Source of the DNA: Eremophila alpestris peregrina
Lineage: Eukaryota > Chordata > Aves > Passeriformes > Alaudidae
Length of the DNA: 64,000 nucleotides
NCBI GenBank assembly: GCA_009792885.1
Contig: WMCF01000006.1
Location: 5,469,131 to 5,533,130, forward strand
Direction: 5' to 3'
Both the position numbers and the translations under genes were made by a program. Positions 44,797 to 58,500 of this stretch are shown in pieces (within the stretch, counting starts at the first letter, position 1; every line of letters starts with the position of its first letter). Under the pieces are notes generated by a model. That model ran no database searches, was not told the origin of the DNA, and saw nothing but the letters and a program-made list of their open reading frames with translations.

Positions 44797-47700
44797 GTAT
44801 GTAGAAAAACAATTCCTTTTCAGAGACAAATGCCTTTACTTGAACTGTTCTCACTTTCTGGCTTCAGCACAATTATTCCTTGAATGTGGTGTATTCTCAC
44901 TAGAGATTGTTCATGCTTGTTTTCCTAAAGCTGTTTTTATTACATTCTTGATGCAATCCCTGCTTTATTCAGCTGTACCATTTCCTCAAATAACATGTTT
45001 TTCCAACTACTAACTGATCTTCTGATTGCACTGTAATAATTTTCTGCGTTCCCCCATTTCTGCCTCTTTTTCTTGTTTTTGGGTAGCCTGCTACCCCTGT
45101 GCAGTGCAGTGCCTCTGTACATAGTAGTGTCTGCAGAAATGCTGAAATGTGCAGCTCCCAGATAAGCGGATTTTGATGCCAGCAGTTGGATGGCAGCCAG
45201 GTTAATTAACGCCTGTGGAACACTGAGATTACAGGTTTGCTTTCATGTTCTTCCATGCTCTTCCATTGCTCTTTGAATGTCCTCCAGAACCAGGGGTGTA
45301 AGCCAGGATTCCCTGCAGTGGAGTAGGGCAATTTGGTGCTCCCTGTGACAGCTGTATACTCAAGTGGTAGTTGTCCTTATTCCTTAGTGTCTGACTTTGT
45401 TCTTGCTCAGCATAGCATTTCCTTGTAAGGGAGACAGATACACAGCAGGGTCTGGTTCATTTCTTATGAAGAAATGTTCTCCATGTTAATTTGTATCAGC
45501 TTGTGTGTTTGTGGAATTGAGTCAAATGAGCTTGTCGCCCTAAAAGGGATTAGACCAATACAGAGATAATAAGTCTGTGCATGTTTGTTGAACTTTCTAG
45601 TTTGGCTACATACTTGTTCTGCAAGACTTCAATAGGCAAAAGCTGGGAGGGCAATGCCATATGCACACGTGTTCCATAATCCCCCTGATTTTCTCTCCTT
45701 GCTTGAAGTGTTGGCCAGACAAGGGCAGATTAGCCTCTCCTCTGCCTCCGAATGATGGCTCTTTTGTTGTTAAGCATTGTTCTTACATGGGAGGTGGCAG
45801 CAGGCTTTTTGGAAGAGTGGTATGGAGAAGTACTAGCTAAATGATTTTCTCAAAATAAATGGCATCTTTACAGTTTTCTGATTACCTCTGTGGTGTGAAT
45901 TGTTCTCTTTTAGCATTTATGTATTATTCTCCCAAGTGAGTATCTAAAGTCTCCACTGAAAGGAAGGTCTCTCTAGGTTGCACTGTGTAATATTCAGGAC
46001 ACTGTCACATTACAGAGGCTGTTTATTGTAGCAGTTTTTGCTAAACAGAGATATCTCTCCCAGTGTCAAATGTGCTGTCAAGAAGCAGATGGTTTACCCA
46101 GCCCTTTATGCTGCATCAGTACCAAGGAGCCCTGCTCTCACTCATTCCCTTAAGCCCTGTGACAATTAATAGTCTCTAATCGGCTGACTGTTTGAGGAAG
46201 GATTATTATATTTGCCATGTTCCTTATTATCTTTCTTAAGCATGCTCTAAAGGCTGCTTCTGCAGACAGGAGGAGTTTTAGATATTAGACTGGAGGAGTT
46301 TTTATGGGACATACTGTCATTTGAGCTCTTTTCATGACCTATTCTCTCAGCCTTTATCCTACTTATTAAAATTCTCTTTTGTATCACCGTCTCCCATTCC
46401 TGCCAGTTTATACCAGACACTAAAGAGGCTTGATGATTTATTTCAGATAACTCAATTACAAGCCTAAATTAAAAGGATGCAAGGGAGGTGCAAACATGCC
46501 ATGGAATGCAGAGAAGAACTGGTTAGTTGAGGTATTGCTCCTCTGGATAGCTTTAGCTTCTGCTGCCTGCCCCTGGGAGATGTGGTGAGGGAACATTTCC
46601 TGCCACCAGCTGTAAGGACAGGAGAGGGAGTATACAGATTGCTGGCAAACCAATTCTGCAAGTTGTTTCAGGTCAAGTCTCTTAATAATGTCTCTGACTG
46701 ATATTTTGAAAATATAGTAGAATACCTTGTTTTGTAGGTTGGCAAAGCAACTGCATGCCAAGAGAAAAGGGGTAATAGTATTTTCAACTCCTGATGAGAA
46801 GTTGCTGTTGATGGGAAGTAATTTATTACCCATATCTCAGTGTATATCATTTTAGAATTAAAATAAAATAAGCTGAAAGAAGCAGCTTTTGGAAAAGTCA
46901 GTAATTCTAGAAATAATGCTTTGCATAAGAGATTTTCAGGCAGTGCTGTTATTTGCTTTTTAAAAATCAATTATTTGAATAATGGAAAATGTAGGACAGA
47001 AAAAGTGGGCAAGAGAGGAAGAAACTACAAAAACAGTAGCTCTGAGACCTTTGCAAACCAGCTGGTAATCTAGACCCCCTGTTTCATGCTCCATTCAAAT
47101 GAAATGTCACTATCTGAGTTTAGAACAGCTGAGAATCTGCCCCCGTCAGAAGCAGATTTGGTTAAAGGCACAAATTTCCCTTCCATGATATAACCATCCA
47201 CATCCTTTTCCAATACAAATCTGAGATCTCCTATTTCTCAGCTGTGTGGTGGTAGTTTTCATAACTGTGTAGTGCTTAACTTCCATGTTCATCACAGAAA
47301 ACAGACACACAGGCTGTGATCCGAGTATTGCTGTGATGTGCACTCAGATGCCTTTGGAGGACATATTTTCACCTGAAATGATTCCCCTTTGTAGACCTCT
47401 GACCTGTTTATATGTTTAGTTTAGGATAAGACAAGCCAGGCCCCAAGCATGCCTTTTTCTCTTCAAAGACTATCTATATATCTGTACCTATCTCACTGTC
47501 TCAGTGGTAGGTAGTTTAGTTAATTTGCATCTGGTTATGATTTTTCCCATGTAAACATTTCTAATTTGATTCTTCTTTCCAACTTTTGCCATGTGCCATG
47601 GGTACTGTGAACAGGGAAACAGCTATCATAGACCTTCCTAAAAATGGGTTTGTGGTTATGCAATTGCTATCCTTGTGCTGACGTGTGACTGCTTAAGTCA

Positions 47701-48847
47701 GCACCCATTGTATTAACAAAACATTCCATGGCACTGTGAAACCTGTGGCTGTGGAGCATGGCTTTGTTGGACAGTCAGGACTTGGGTGCCCAAGTTAGGA
47801 TGTGTTTACAGTGGCTGATCTGTGCTGATTGCACTTGTGCAGGTTGGTTTAGCCCCGTGGTGCAGAGCTGAGTCAGCCTGTCCTGCTCTGTGGCTTCCTC
47901 AAGCTGAGCTGGTGGGTGTTTAAAGCCTGAAGTTACATTGAGGGTCCTGCAGCAGCTCAGGCATGGGTCAGAGCTGTGAGATGCATGGATGAGCTAATAA
48001 GTTGACCTTGTTACTGGCCATCCCCTCTAAACACCTGTTTTGTTCTGCTTCTCTTGATACCTGTGCTCACCTATTTTTCCTTTAGCTTTGAAGTACTTGT
48101 TGGCTTAGTATTTACAACAGGATTTTTGGGAAGGTTTTTTTTACTGTCTAGTTTGTCCTCAGCATTGCCATCTATCAGCCTTAAGTCTCTTCTGTCCTTG
48201 CTGCTGCCTCAAGTACTACTGCTTGTTTAGTTCTTAAGCTGACATTTCATCTGGCGCCTCTGGAGGGAAAAAGAGAGGCCATGGGCCATGCCTCACGTCC
48301 AACAACTTGACAGCAGTGAAAAAAGACATGCCAGTGTCTCAAGACAATGTGTCTCATTCACTAGACAAACTTCAGGGTGTGAGACAGAAAGTGATATTGA
48401 TGATGCAGAAATAACAGGCTTTAGAAGTCGTGCAGCATGTTTTTGTGGGAAACAAATACACAGCACTCAGAGGTGTTGAACTGCATGCCTTTAGGCAGTG
48501 AAACATTGCTGTCACGTTACAGTGTGTTGCTGCTGTTTAGGATGCTGATGCTGTTCTGTGCTCTACAGTAATTTGTATAATTTTTATCTAGTAGTGACAG
48601 CATCCTGCCCTGTAGTTGTGTATGTTCCTAGAGACATTTTCAAGGCTTGTCCTGAGCACTGTGATTTTTATTGTGGGGATGCCATAATAGCACTTGAGTA
48701 CTGAGAGTTCTGTCCTATAGGTTACTAAATGTTGTGGCAGCAGGAGGTGGTGATATATGTAGGAACTGTCCAGAATGGACAATGGAATACTGATGTGCTT
48801 GACCCTAATAAAGTCCAGATGTCATCAGAAAATATATATCTTTGCTT

Positions 48848-48896
48848 CTTTTTTTTGTTGTTTGGTTTTTGGGTTTTTTTTGTTTTTTTTTTTTTG
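48848..48896 (+). repeat. T-rich low-complexity tract
   Basis: About 49 bases of T runs broken by single or few G residues. Non-coding. Confidence 0.85.
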
Positions 48897-51800
48897 CGCT
48901 ACAGATGAGGTTATGCCTGGTCACTGGGTCATTCAGGTACAGGCGACCTTATTTAGAATCCTGACATGGAATGATGGGAATTTTTCTGGGAGGTACAGCT
49001 TTGGAGCAGGAAGTTTCCGGAGGGAAAAACAAACAAACCATTTTTCAGTTAAAAGAGCAATTTTCCAGAGCATGGCAAGTGTATGAAAGCATGGGTCATG
49101 TTTAATTCCCTATGGAGTAAGACCTGAGGCAGCAAACAGTACACACCCCAAATTACTTGTTTTTAAACTGAAAAAAAAAAACCAAAAACAAAAAGGAGGG
49201 CAGTTGTTTGGGATTGTGGAGCCTGACTAAGGATTTTTCGCACACTGAACAGAAGAAGAAAATGACATACCTTTTAAGTGCCTCTGAAGGAAGAATGATC
49301 TGAACATTCTAATCTGGGAGAGCTTGTCAGGACTATCTGCATGACTGTGTTAAGCTCTTGCAGTTCCTGATTTAGGGGATGCCTAAAGCATCCCAAGGCT
49401 GTGCATTCCTGCACTTACCTGGAACTTCTCATGAAGTGTAGGATCTAGCAAATAGGCAGTATTTTATGTTCAGTAACCCTGAGAACAGTTTTAGGTGTAT
49501 TGAAGTAGTGGATCACAATACTAGCTGTATTGTTAGTGGATTCTGACTAGAGGCATGTGTGGAACAGGAGATGACAAGAAGGAATAATAAGACTACAGAG
49601 TCTGTGCACCGGAAGTGACAAGGTTGTCCAGGTTCACTGTAACTGCCACTGAGTTTCTTTAAAATTATCTTCTCACTCGTGATGAACATTTGGTCAACTC
49701 TTTTGCTATTACCTCAAGCTCTGTTTGATTTGGGCCTTTTCCATTCCATAGTAACATTCTTTTGTGTTTAGCTGTTCCATGAGATTCCTGGCAGGGTGTA
49801 AAGGTGTTAATGACGTGGTGCTGTCAGTTGTTCCAGCAAAATCTGTATGTGGTTTTGGAAGAACAGGACAGAGATGAGATAGGTGTTATTTTCCAGTGAT
49901 AGATTTTATGACTAACAATTTTTGTATTGTCAGGGAATCTTACACTTGTGAGGAAGATAGCAGAATTGAGTGCTAAAAAGGTTTAATTGTATTTCCTTTT
50001 AATATAATTTGACATTAGTAATAAAAGCATACAGTTGCATTACTAGGAAGTTAATATGCCTTAGCAATATAATTAGTCATAGTGTACTGTAAAGAATATT
50101 TATTTTATTCTTCATTGCCATTAACATTCATTATTTATTTTATTTATTTCTGAAAAAAGCTCAATAAAAGGCAGGATTAAGTGGTTGAAGAAAAAGGAGA
50201 ACAGATTTAGTTTACTGACTAAAAGGGGTTGAAAATCCTTTTCCTCTGATTAAAGAACTAATGCTGAAGGTGAACACATCTGAATTTTTGGCTCCAGACC
50301 TGGGTTGTTTTACATTAGTTGAACTCCAGCTGACTTAGTACCAAAAACAGTGTAACTTGAGTCAAATCCAATTTGAGCAGTTAATGAGTTTTACTTCTAG
50401 AGGGGGAAAAAGGTACTTGGGTGAGAAAGCTATGCTGAAGGAAATTTTCTCCTACACAGAACTCCTTTCTTTATGCATCCTGTTTTTTGTAAACTTCCAC
50501 AGTTTTGCATATCCCAGGCACTTTTTAATCATGCAATGATTATAGAAAATGACATGACTCGATGTAAATTTATTTTTATCTTTTGATGCGTTATGCACTG
50601 GATGTGTGGATGTTGCTGTAGTTAAGAACAGATCCAAGAACACAACACTGCAGGATTTCTTGTCATCCCTCAGACATTTGCAGCACTGTTAGGAGCTACA
50701 GGAGTGAAGCCTGGGGAGGACATTAGCATGTAGCAGCTGATAGAATCAGAATGAATGTAGTGAAGAAAAGCAGAAACTCTCCACTTTGAAAATAGAATTA
50801 CGAGAGAGAAAAGCTCTAGGACGTATTTGAGTGGACTGCCAGGCATATTTCTGGTTTCGTAATCACTGTGTTTGCCTGCTTAGGAAGGTAAAGGTGCTGT
50901 TTGGAGTTGCCTGTGTTTCACCATTTTTCTGTTAATGCCTGCTTAGGGAAGACTCGTTCTTATATAGTTTCTGTGCAGAGGTGCACAGCTGCTTCAAGGA
51001 CTGAATATACAAAGTTTGGCTGGATTTTCAGGTTCCTTTGTCTGAGCATGGCTTCTAGAGAAATACAGGAGTTCACCTCAAAATACCAGCTCATCATGTG
51101 TATCTGCACTTCCCTGGGGCAATAGATTCCCTTAGATGACATCCAAGTTCTGCTGAAGAATCCCTGCCAAATGTCTAGCTTTGTTCCCAGTTTATTGTTA
51201 TTTCTCTCTTGGGAACACAAGGAAAAAACCAGACACACTTCAGGTTTGGAATTTTGAGTTACCACATTTTAACTAAAAATTGTTGGTTAAAGTATCTTAA
51301 AAGTAGATTTGAAATTATTCTTTTTGGGATCCTTTTCAAACAGATTGTAAAAATTGCCATAGTTAGTGGGGAAAAATCTATTTCAGCTTTAGAACATAAA
51401 AAAAAAATTGGAAAAACTTGTGTAGGAACTGTAGATACTTATAAATTTTATGATCAGAAGGAACAGTTATCTTTACACGCTCCCAACTCCTGCATGATGC
51501 TTGATAGTTTCTCAGAATAATATCTATAGAGAAGTTATATTAGAACCTTGGGGTTGTAATATTCTGTAGTTTTCAGCTTCAATTTTCACAGGCTCTTTTT
51601 GTGCTCTTTGTGAAAATGAAGCTCAACTTTTTGATGATTACATAACTTAGGGTTTTTTTCCATGTATTTTGTTTTGTCCTTTCTCTTTTTTGCTTTTCTC
51701 CTCACTTCAGCACAAGAGCCACTACTAGGAAATGTGTGTACATTTTAGTTGTTGCCCATTTGTGTGCAAATATGTACAGAAAGTGAGCATGGCACCTTTG

Positions 51801-52796
51801 AACCTTTTATTTGGTTATCTGTTGTATTAAATCCGAGTTTTGAGACTTTGCATTTGTCTGCTTCTTTGCTTCCTGCACCCTCTCCACTTGGAGCATTCCC
51901 TTGAAATACAGAAGCGGAGTTGCTTTTCGATGGCAGTCGTGTTGATTTGGGCTCTGGTGTGATTTAAATTGTAGCTCTCATTTGCATGAAGACCACCAGC
52001 AGTGGTGGTGGTTGACCTGTCACATTACCCTGTATTGCACTTTATTCCTTGGTCTCGTCTACCATTTCTACTGGTGCTTGGATTGGAGGGGAGAGAGGGG
52101 CCATCACTCCCTCAGAATTTGTGCTGCGTTCAGCTGCCACAGCATTGCAAATGGCACTGTGACCAAGTAACATGGTCAAATGAGATTTCCTATTTTCACA
52201 ACAAGTGTTACATAACTGCTTGTTGGTATAATACTAGCTTTGAAGTTCTGGTGAGGGTATCCCATCTCCTTTACTGCAGTATTTTTTCCTCATTTTTTCT
52301 CTAAGTATTCTTACTCCACTTTTTGCCAGCCGCCTGTCCTTACTCTGAATTTCAGTCATCCTTGAAACAGCAGTTAGCTGTTCCAAAATGGCTTACCATT
52401 CCAAAATGCATTGAAATCAATGCTAGTCTTCTTTATGGGAGGCAAATCCTACACCCCAAATTTTATTATCAGTTCTCTACAGTCCCTTACAACTCAGCTT
52501 TGCATTCATGTGCCACCCCCTCCTGTTGCTCAGTCTTGTCCTTTTGTATATGCATTTATTTCTCAGATGCATCAAATACGAGCTGAAAATTTTGAGTTCC
52601 ACGATAAGGAAATAGTTTGTGATGCAAGAACTTTTAAAGAGCATCTTGCAACCACAGTTCTCTTTTTCTCCAGTCCTCCCCTGGAGAAGGAGCCCTTTAA
52701 ATCATAAATATTATTAGTTAAAAATTGCCACCAACCGCTTGTAGTAGCTTTCAAGTGCAAAAATATGATTCAGGTGTATGTGATAGCTTCAAAAAA

Positions 52797-52826
52797 TTGA
52801 CTTGTTTCTTTAAAGAAACAAATCAA
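52797..52826. repeat. 30-base near-perfect palindrome
   Basis: The two 15-base arms meet at CTTTAAAG and differ in one pair (C52801 against A52822). The right arm runs directly into three copies of a CAAAC-like five-base unit (to about 52838). Confidence 0.9.
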
Positions 52827-55800
52827 ACCAAACCAAACCTTAGAACTGAAAGCATCATGTCACGAGAACTGGCCAACAGCAAGTTTCCACAGCTTCTCCA
52901 AACAGTTATTTTGGTTCCTGCTATAAACAGAAGAGTTTGGTTTAAAGTATTTTACCTTTTATATGAAGCACACACAAAAATACATGCTAATCACAGCTCT
53001 GTACTCAGCTGTGAACCTCGTGGTCTTATGCCTCAAAGTTTGGAAACTCCAGTGCAGAGCACAGATGTGGAGGCCAGTTCCTAGTGGGAATGGAGTCAGA
53101 CTGCCAGTGCAGCCCATGTTTTAATATAAAGGCATCCTTTTGTGAGTGTCAGTCCACTAAATTAATTTGTAATTAAAACCATTTTTTTTCTTTTCATCAG
53201 GTCCTTAAATTACAGAGGGCAGTAAGGCAGAAATGCTTTAAATATATTATACTATAAAGGTTAAGATACAGCAAAGTAAAATAATTACTAGCACATCCCA
53301 ATTTTGAGAGAGATTTGAAATGGAGGCTGCAACATGCTGAACATGGCATTTCTTTGAGACAAAGGACTCAGTTATCTCAATATTAACTGAAGTGCTGTGA
53401 GGAGAAACTGTAGGAGGGAATTCACAGCCTGGAAATCACTTTCTAAAATGCAAAGGAGGTTGCATTGTGGTGCATGGAGTAGACTGTGCTGTGACAGTAA
53501 TAAATAGCCCTTTGGTATGAAGTGCAGCAGCTGATGGGCAGGGTGCAGTGTGTATTTCATTTCACTGGTATTACAACCCACATTTCTGCAGCTCTGGCAT
53601 GTTCCTGTTCTTCCTCATTCTCTTTCTTTAAAGCTTTTTTTTTTCCTCAAGATGGGGACAAAGTATCAGAGCTTGTTTCAAAAAGGCTATAATGACTCAT
53701 TAATATAGTTTGTAACATTTGTAGCAGATAAAACCAAAGTACATAATAATGACATAATATTTCATGAGAGGGAGACTTTGTAGGAAGAAGTAATATTTTT
53801 CATTAGATCAGCTGAAACAGCTGGGAAAAACCAGGTTGTCTTCCAGGAATGCAGTGCCTTCAGCAGGTTTTACAAAGAACCAGTGGAGTCAAAGCAAAGA
53901 GAAGGGAATGAAATAACATTCCTGGCTACTTTTTAAAGCAAGTTTTTCCTTGAGAAATATGAACAATAAAATTGCCTATTAAATGAATAAAATGTAAAAT
54001 ATAACACCTCTTTTTTTTTTTAAAGTTAATTTTACTTTTTAATAGAAACATATTTATTGTTTCTCACATCATTCATATGGTCAAGAATACTGTCCAAAAG
54101 CCAAAAATATCACTTGTAAATGCTCTCCCAACTGCCTGTTAGGATTTGTATGTCTCCAGCTTTCTTTATCTTCTCTTGGCTGGGTTCCCAGCTTAGGGTA
54201 TATTTGCTGTAATATGCCATGGTCTCACTCTCTCCTGGAGAGAGACACGCTCACATCTTGGCAGAGTGCAGTTTCTGGCAGGGAAACTTGGAAAAGAGTT
54301 AGGCATGTGAGCAAACTTAGCTATGACTTGCATGAAGTACTGCATTTTATTTATATATACGTGCCCACACATAGCCCTAAACTTCCAGCATTTGGGTGTG
54401 GCTTTTAAATTTTAATACCTTTTTTCTCTTATAATCTCAATATCCTTGATAAACAACAGTTTGATTGGAAATCTTGGACCATCTACAGACAGTAGAATTT
54501 GGGACAATGGTTTACAGAAAGCATCACTGTGTTCTTAATAATTTGAAGGGAAGCTATTCTGCATATAGAGGCTGATAATGAGTGGATGACTGCTTAGCTT
54601 TTTGACTTACCTGGAATCAGAAAATTTTTAAGATAAAATGTTAGTAAAACTTAAAATTTTATAGTGAACACCATGATCATGCATAAGAGAGAACACTTCT
54701 CTGCTGGGGAGAGAGCCTGGAAAGTCTATGGGTCCAAATAAGCATATTAGTGTTCTTGTATGTATTGGAGAAAAAGTCACTCAGTGGAGGTGACTGCAAC
54801 TTCTTTCAGTGTTGAAGGGGGATTTTGGGGAGAGGAGGAGTTTCAGAGCTTATTGGCTATTTTGGGTATTGCTCAAGTGTCTGCTGTGAGGATTTTACTG
54901 TACTGTCAGTGATAACAAGTACACCTACAGCCTCCAAAAAGCCTCCTCATGTTATATGAAATTAAAATAAATCAGTGGGCAGTTTGTGCTCTTCACAGCA
55001 ACAAGCAGCTTTAAGGACTATGTCCTGTCATAAATTTAACATATTCCCTTGTTAATTAAACACACTGTAAGTGCCATTTCCTGAAGGAAAATGCCATAGA
55101 CACCCACACACATTTCAGAGTCAAAGCTGTGGTGCTTTGCTGTGCTTAGCCAAGTGACTGGTGCCAGCCTGACAGCACAGGGCTTTCCCTCAAGGATTTC
55201 ACTTGCACTCTGTCAGCTGTCTCTTGAATTTAGCTGTGACTGGTTTGAAAAAAGCGAAATTTTTAATGGAAGACATTTTTATAACTTCTGTTATTTGATG
55301 CTTTCATTTTTTAATGGTTTGAGGGAATTATGCTGATTGTGCCCTGCTATTAACAAGCCTGGCAAATGAAATTTTCTCTGTGCAATTTCCAAAAAAAGCA
55401 GCAATTCTTTAATCCAAAAATTTGTTAAGAAAGAATATTTCTTTAAGAGTGTCCCATACATCCCAGCACATATGCACCAGAATGTGCCATGTCTGCATGA
55501 AGAGGATTTTATAATTTCTATTATAAATTGCCATTATGTATTGCTGAGTTTATGATGGTGCATTGATGTATTGTTATATGCCAGGTCATGAATGGTGCTG
55601 ATATCTAATGATAGTTTATACTTATCAGGAATTGGCAAAATCACTTTTTCAAATGAAGATGTGCCAAGTCATTTCTGTAAAGGGATGTGAGGAACTGTTT
55701 GATCCAAACCCTGTCAAATCACTTGTTTTTTGTTCTAGAGAATAGTTACCAATTTAGTATTGCATAGTAAAATTTTTCAGCTTTTCCCTCCTGTTCAAGG

Positions 55801-57252
55801 CTGGGAATACTTTTTCTGTTGACTTGGATAATAACAGACTTTCTGTCATGTAAAAACATGTCTATTTAATATTTCATTATGTTCATAACATTACAGTTGA
55901 AAGATGGAGATGACAACCTTGTAGAAAATCCCACAGCATATTTTAACAAAAGTCTACACAAGAGCTAGTTCTAAGTCAACAAATATAAGTACTTGTAAGA
56001 AATTATTAATTAAGAATAAATGAAAACTACCCAGACTAAGTTTTATGTAGTAGTTTATATTCAGGCAGATGTCTAGCTTAAGTTCTCAAGAATGACTTGC
56101 CTAATTCAAATGTAAAAAGAAATAACAGAATTGCTCACATCAGGGTTAAATTAAACCATGCTTTGAATACATTTTCTGATACAGTTATGTGCATTACATT
56201 TTATCACCTATCAAGAAAAAAAAAAGGAGGAAAACAGTATCTAATGGCTCATTTAATTTGTCAGTCATTCAAATGATTTCCTGCTAAGGTTTTGATATTG
56301 CCCTTTGAGAGATGTTATAAGAAATGGAGCTTCAGATGCGATTAGATCTTTGGAAAAAAATGTACATTTCTTCCCAGCGGATCATCCCCAGCTGACTTGC
56401 AAAATTTATATAGGAAATAGGATCCAGCTGAGCTCTGATCACATTATCCTGTGTAATGTTTCAATATAACTGTTGCTTTTAGAGAAGAATTTGTGTGTGT
56501 TGTCTGAAAGAGACAGGCAGCTGAAAGCACAGGGGAAATTATTTTTAGATATCAATGTATGGTTTTTAGGTATCAATGCCTTAGTACCCTTTTTGTGCTT
56601 TTGTTTGTTACTTGCAGCCCCACTGTTACTTCTGGCACTTCCAGCTAGGTGTTTGGCAGGACAGGCATTTCCCACACGGGGTGTCTGTCAGTGCTGTTCA
56701 CTCCAGGTGCAGTATCCAGCACAGTGCAGCTTCCCCTCTGGGGACAACTGAGCACTGTCCTTGCAGGTGTTCATACAACATGGCTGTGAGCAAATCCAGG
56801 TTGTGCCTAATAATCCCTCTAGGGTCAGCTAGGCCTTGGTGATCCATAGCATCAGTGATCAGCAGCTCAGCTCAAGGCTGCTGGTGGAGGGATGAGGGTT
56901 GGGCAATCTCTACTTTATAATCCAAGGCTGTGAGTGAGGGTGAATTGACAAGGAAACTCCAATTCTCTTTCGCAAACTCCTTTTTTCTTTGGCATTCCCC
57001 TTCTCCTCCCATCCCTGCCCCAGCTAAGAGAAGTCAGTGTTTAACCTGCCCAGCCCATCTGAAGCTTATTGCAGGGCAGTGTCCTGCCCCACACGTCTAT
57101 CAGCTGTGTGGACTTCTGTCCCCAAACTGGCTGTGTCCCTCTTGTCAAACAGACATGGGTTTGGAGCTTTACCCAAAGGTGGCAATTAATGGGAACAGCA
57201 CAAATTATTACTATTCATATTTTTTTCACAAGCAGACCTGCTGATTATATTC

Positions 57253-57312
57253 TAGGATCATGGAGTGGTTTGAGCTGGAAGGGACCTTAAAGATCATCTA
57301 GTTCAGCCTTAA
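57253..57312 (-). mobile_element. CR1 LINE 3'-end fragment, minus strand
   Basis: 'taggatcatggagtggtttg' then GAGCTGGAAGGGACCTTAAA and GATCATCTAGTTCAG is the reverse complement of the CR1 3' terminus. Confidence 0.92.
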
Positions 57313-57371
57313 AAACACATAAAACACAACTGATCATGGCCACGAACAATCTGCTCTTTCTTACCATGCTT

Positions 57372-57440
57372 AGAGTAGGACTAGATTATCTCCTAAGATT
57401 TCGTCTGCCCTCAATGATTCGGTGATTCTTTGTAGTTATT
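57372..57440 (+). mobile_element. CR1 LINE 3'-end fragment
   Basis: AGGACTAGATTATCTCCTAA, then 'ctgccctcaatgattcggtgattctttg' resembles the CR1 3' terminus in + orientation. It lies only 60 bases after an oppositely oriented one. Confidence 0.75.
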
Positions 57441-57999
57441 ATACAGCAATTTATTTGCATATTTGAGTGTAATTATGAGTGTCTGTATTAGTGAGAGGAT
57501 GAAATGATCCCATGCTTACAGTTTAAATTGTCACCAAATTTGAATAGGCAAAAGCCCAAGAATGGGTTCACAGTGACTGGTAGTGGTTTTGCTATGGTAC
57601 AAAATTTCAGTCTTGGATGGGATTAATTCCGTTAATTTGTGACTGCCATAATAATCTGTTTAATGAAAAGTCCTTGTAGCTTGTTCAAATGTATAAAATA
57701 TATGACACTTGCAAACCTATTTTTAGACCTGGCTAAAAATACCAGTGGATGTATGCATGTGGGTATGTGCTTGTGTTTAATATATTTGGTGACAAGCTAA
57801 TCCACATGGCTGGCAATGATGAGGCCATGGCAGCCCAAGAATAACACTTTGGAGTCATGATAACTATTTCCATGAAAACATCAGCTTAGCGCTCAGCAGC
57901 AATAATGAGAAAAATTATTAAGAGAATAAGGCCAAGGAGATAAGTGTGCAGCTGGTGGGTGTTTATGTGGTGCTACCAGGACTTCAATCCTGTGTGCAG

Positions 58000-58500
58000 G
58001 TCTGGTCTTCATCACTCAGACGTGACTGTCCTGAGCCACTGGCCAGGGTTCAGGAAGGAGCAGCAAAGATGATCAAAAGCATGGAGAGAGGCTTCCAAGC
58101 ACGGGATAACTGACTGTGCAGGGACTCTTTAGCCTGAAAAAGATACCATTCAGGGGAATATAGCCACGATCTGCATAATCCTGCATAATGCTGGAAGATG
58201 GGTGGGTGGAGCCTGACTGTTCACAGTTTCTGCCAATATCAGAGCTTTTGGCCATCAAATACCGCCAGTGAGATTTCAGAGCAAACAAAAGGTGATGAAT
58301 CTTCATGTAGTAGGTGAGAAACACATGGAACTCCTTGTCAAAGAGTGTGGGATAGATGAGGTTTACATGGGGACTGGGCAAGTACTTTAAAAAGAAGTCT
58401 AAGAATTTCTTAATAGACAAACCACCTTAGACTCAGGAGATGCACTGACATAGAAAAGCTTGAAAGCAGAATGGTCTGAACCTGTGATCATTCTTCCATA
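58000..58500 (+). mobile_element. CR1-type LINE fragment
   Basis: Ordered landmarks on the + strand: 'gcagcaaagatgatcaaaag' (58061-58080), 'ggactctttagcctgaaaaag' (58121-58141), 'ttggccatcaaat' (58248-58260), 'acacatggaactccttgtca' (58321-58340) and 'ggggactgggcaagtac' (58370-58386). They match the 3' coding end and 3' region of CR1-like LINEs; frames are broken. Confidence 0.75.

Noticed and set aside
58073..58420. A 115-codon minus-strand open frame
   Set aside because: It is antisense to a CR1-type fragment and has no resemblance to a known protein.
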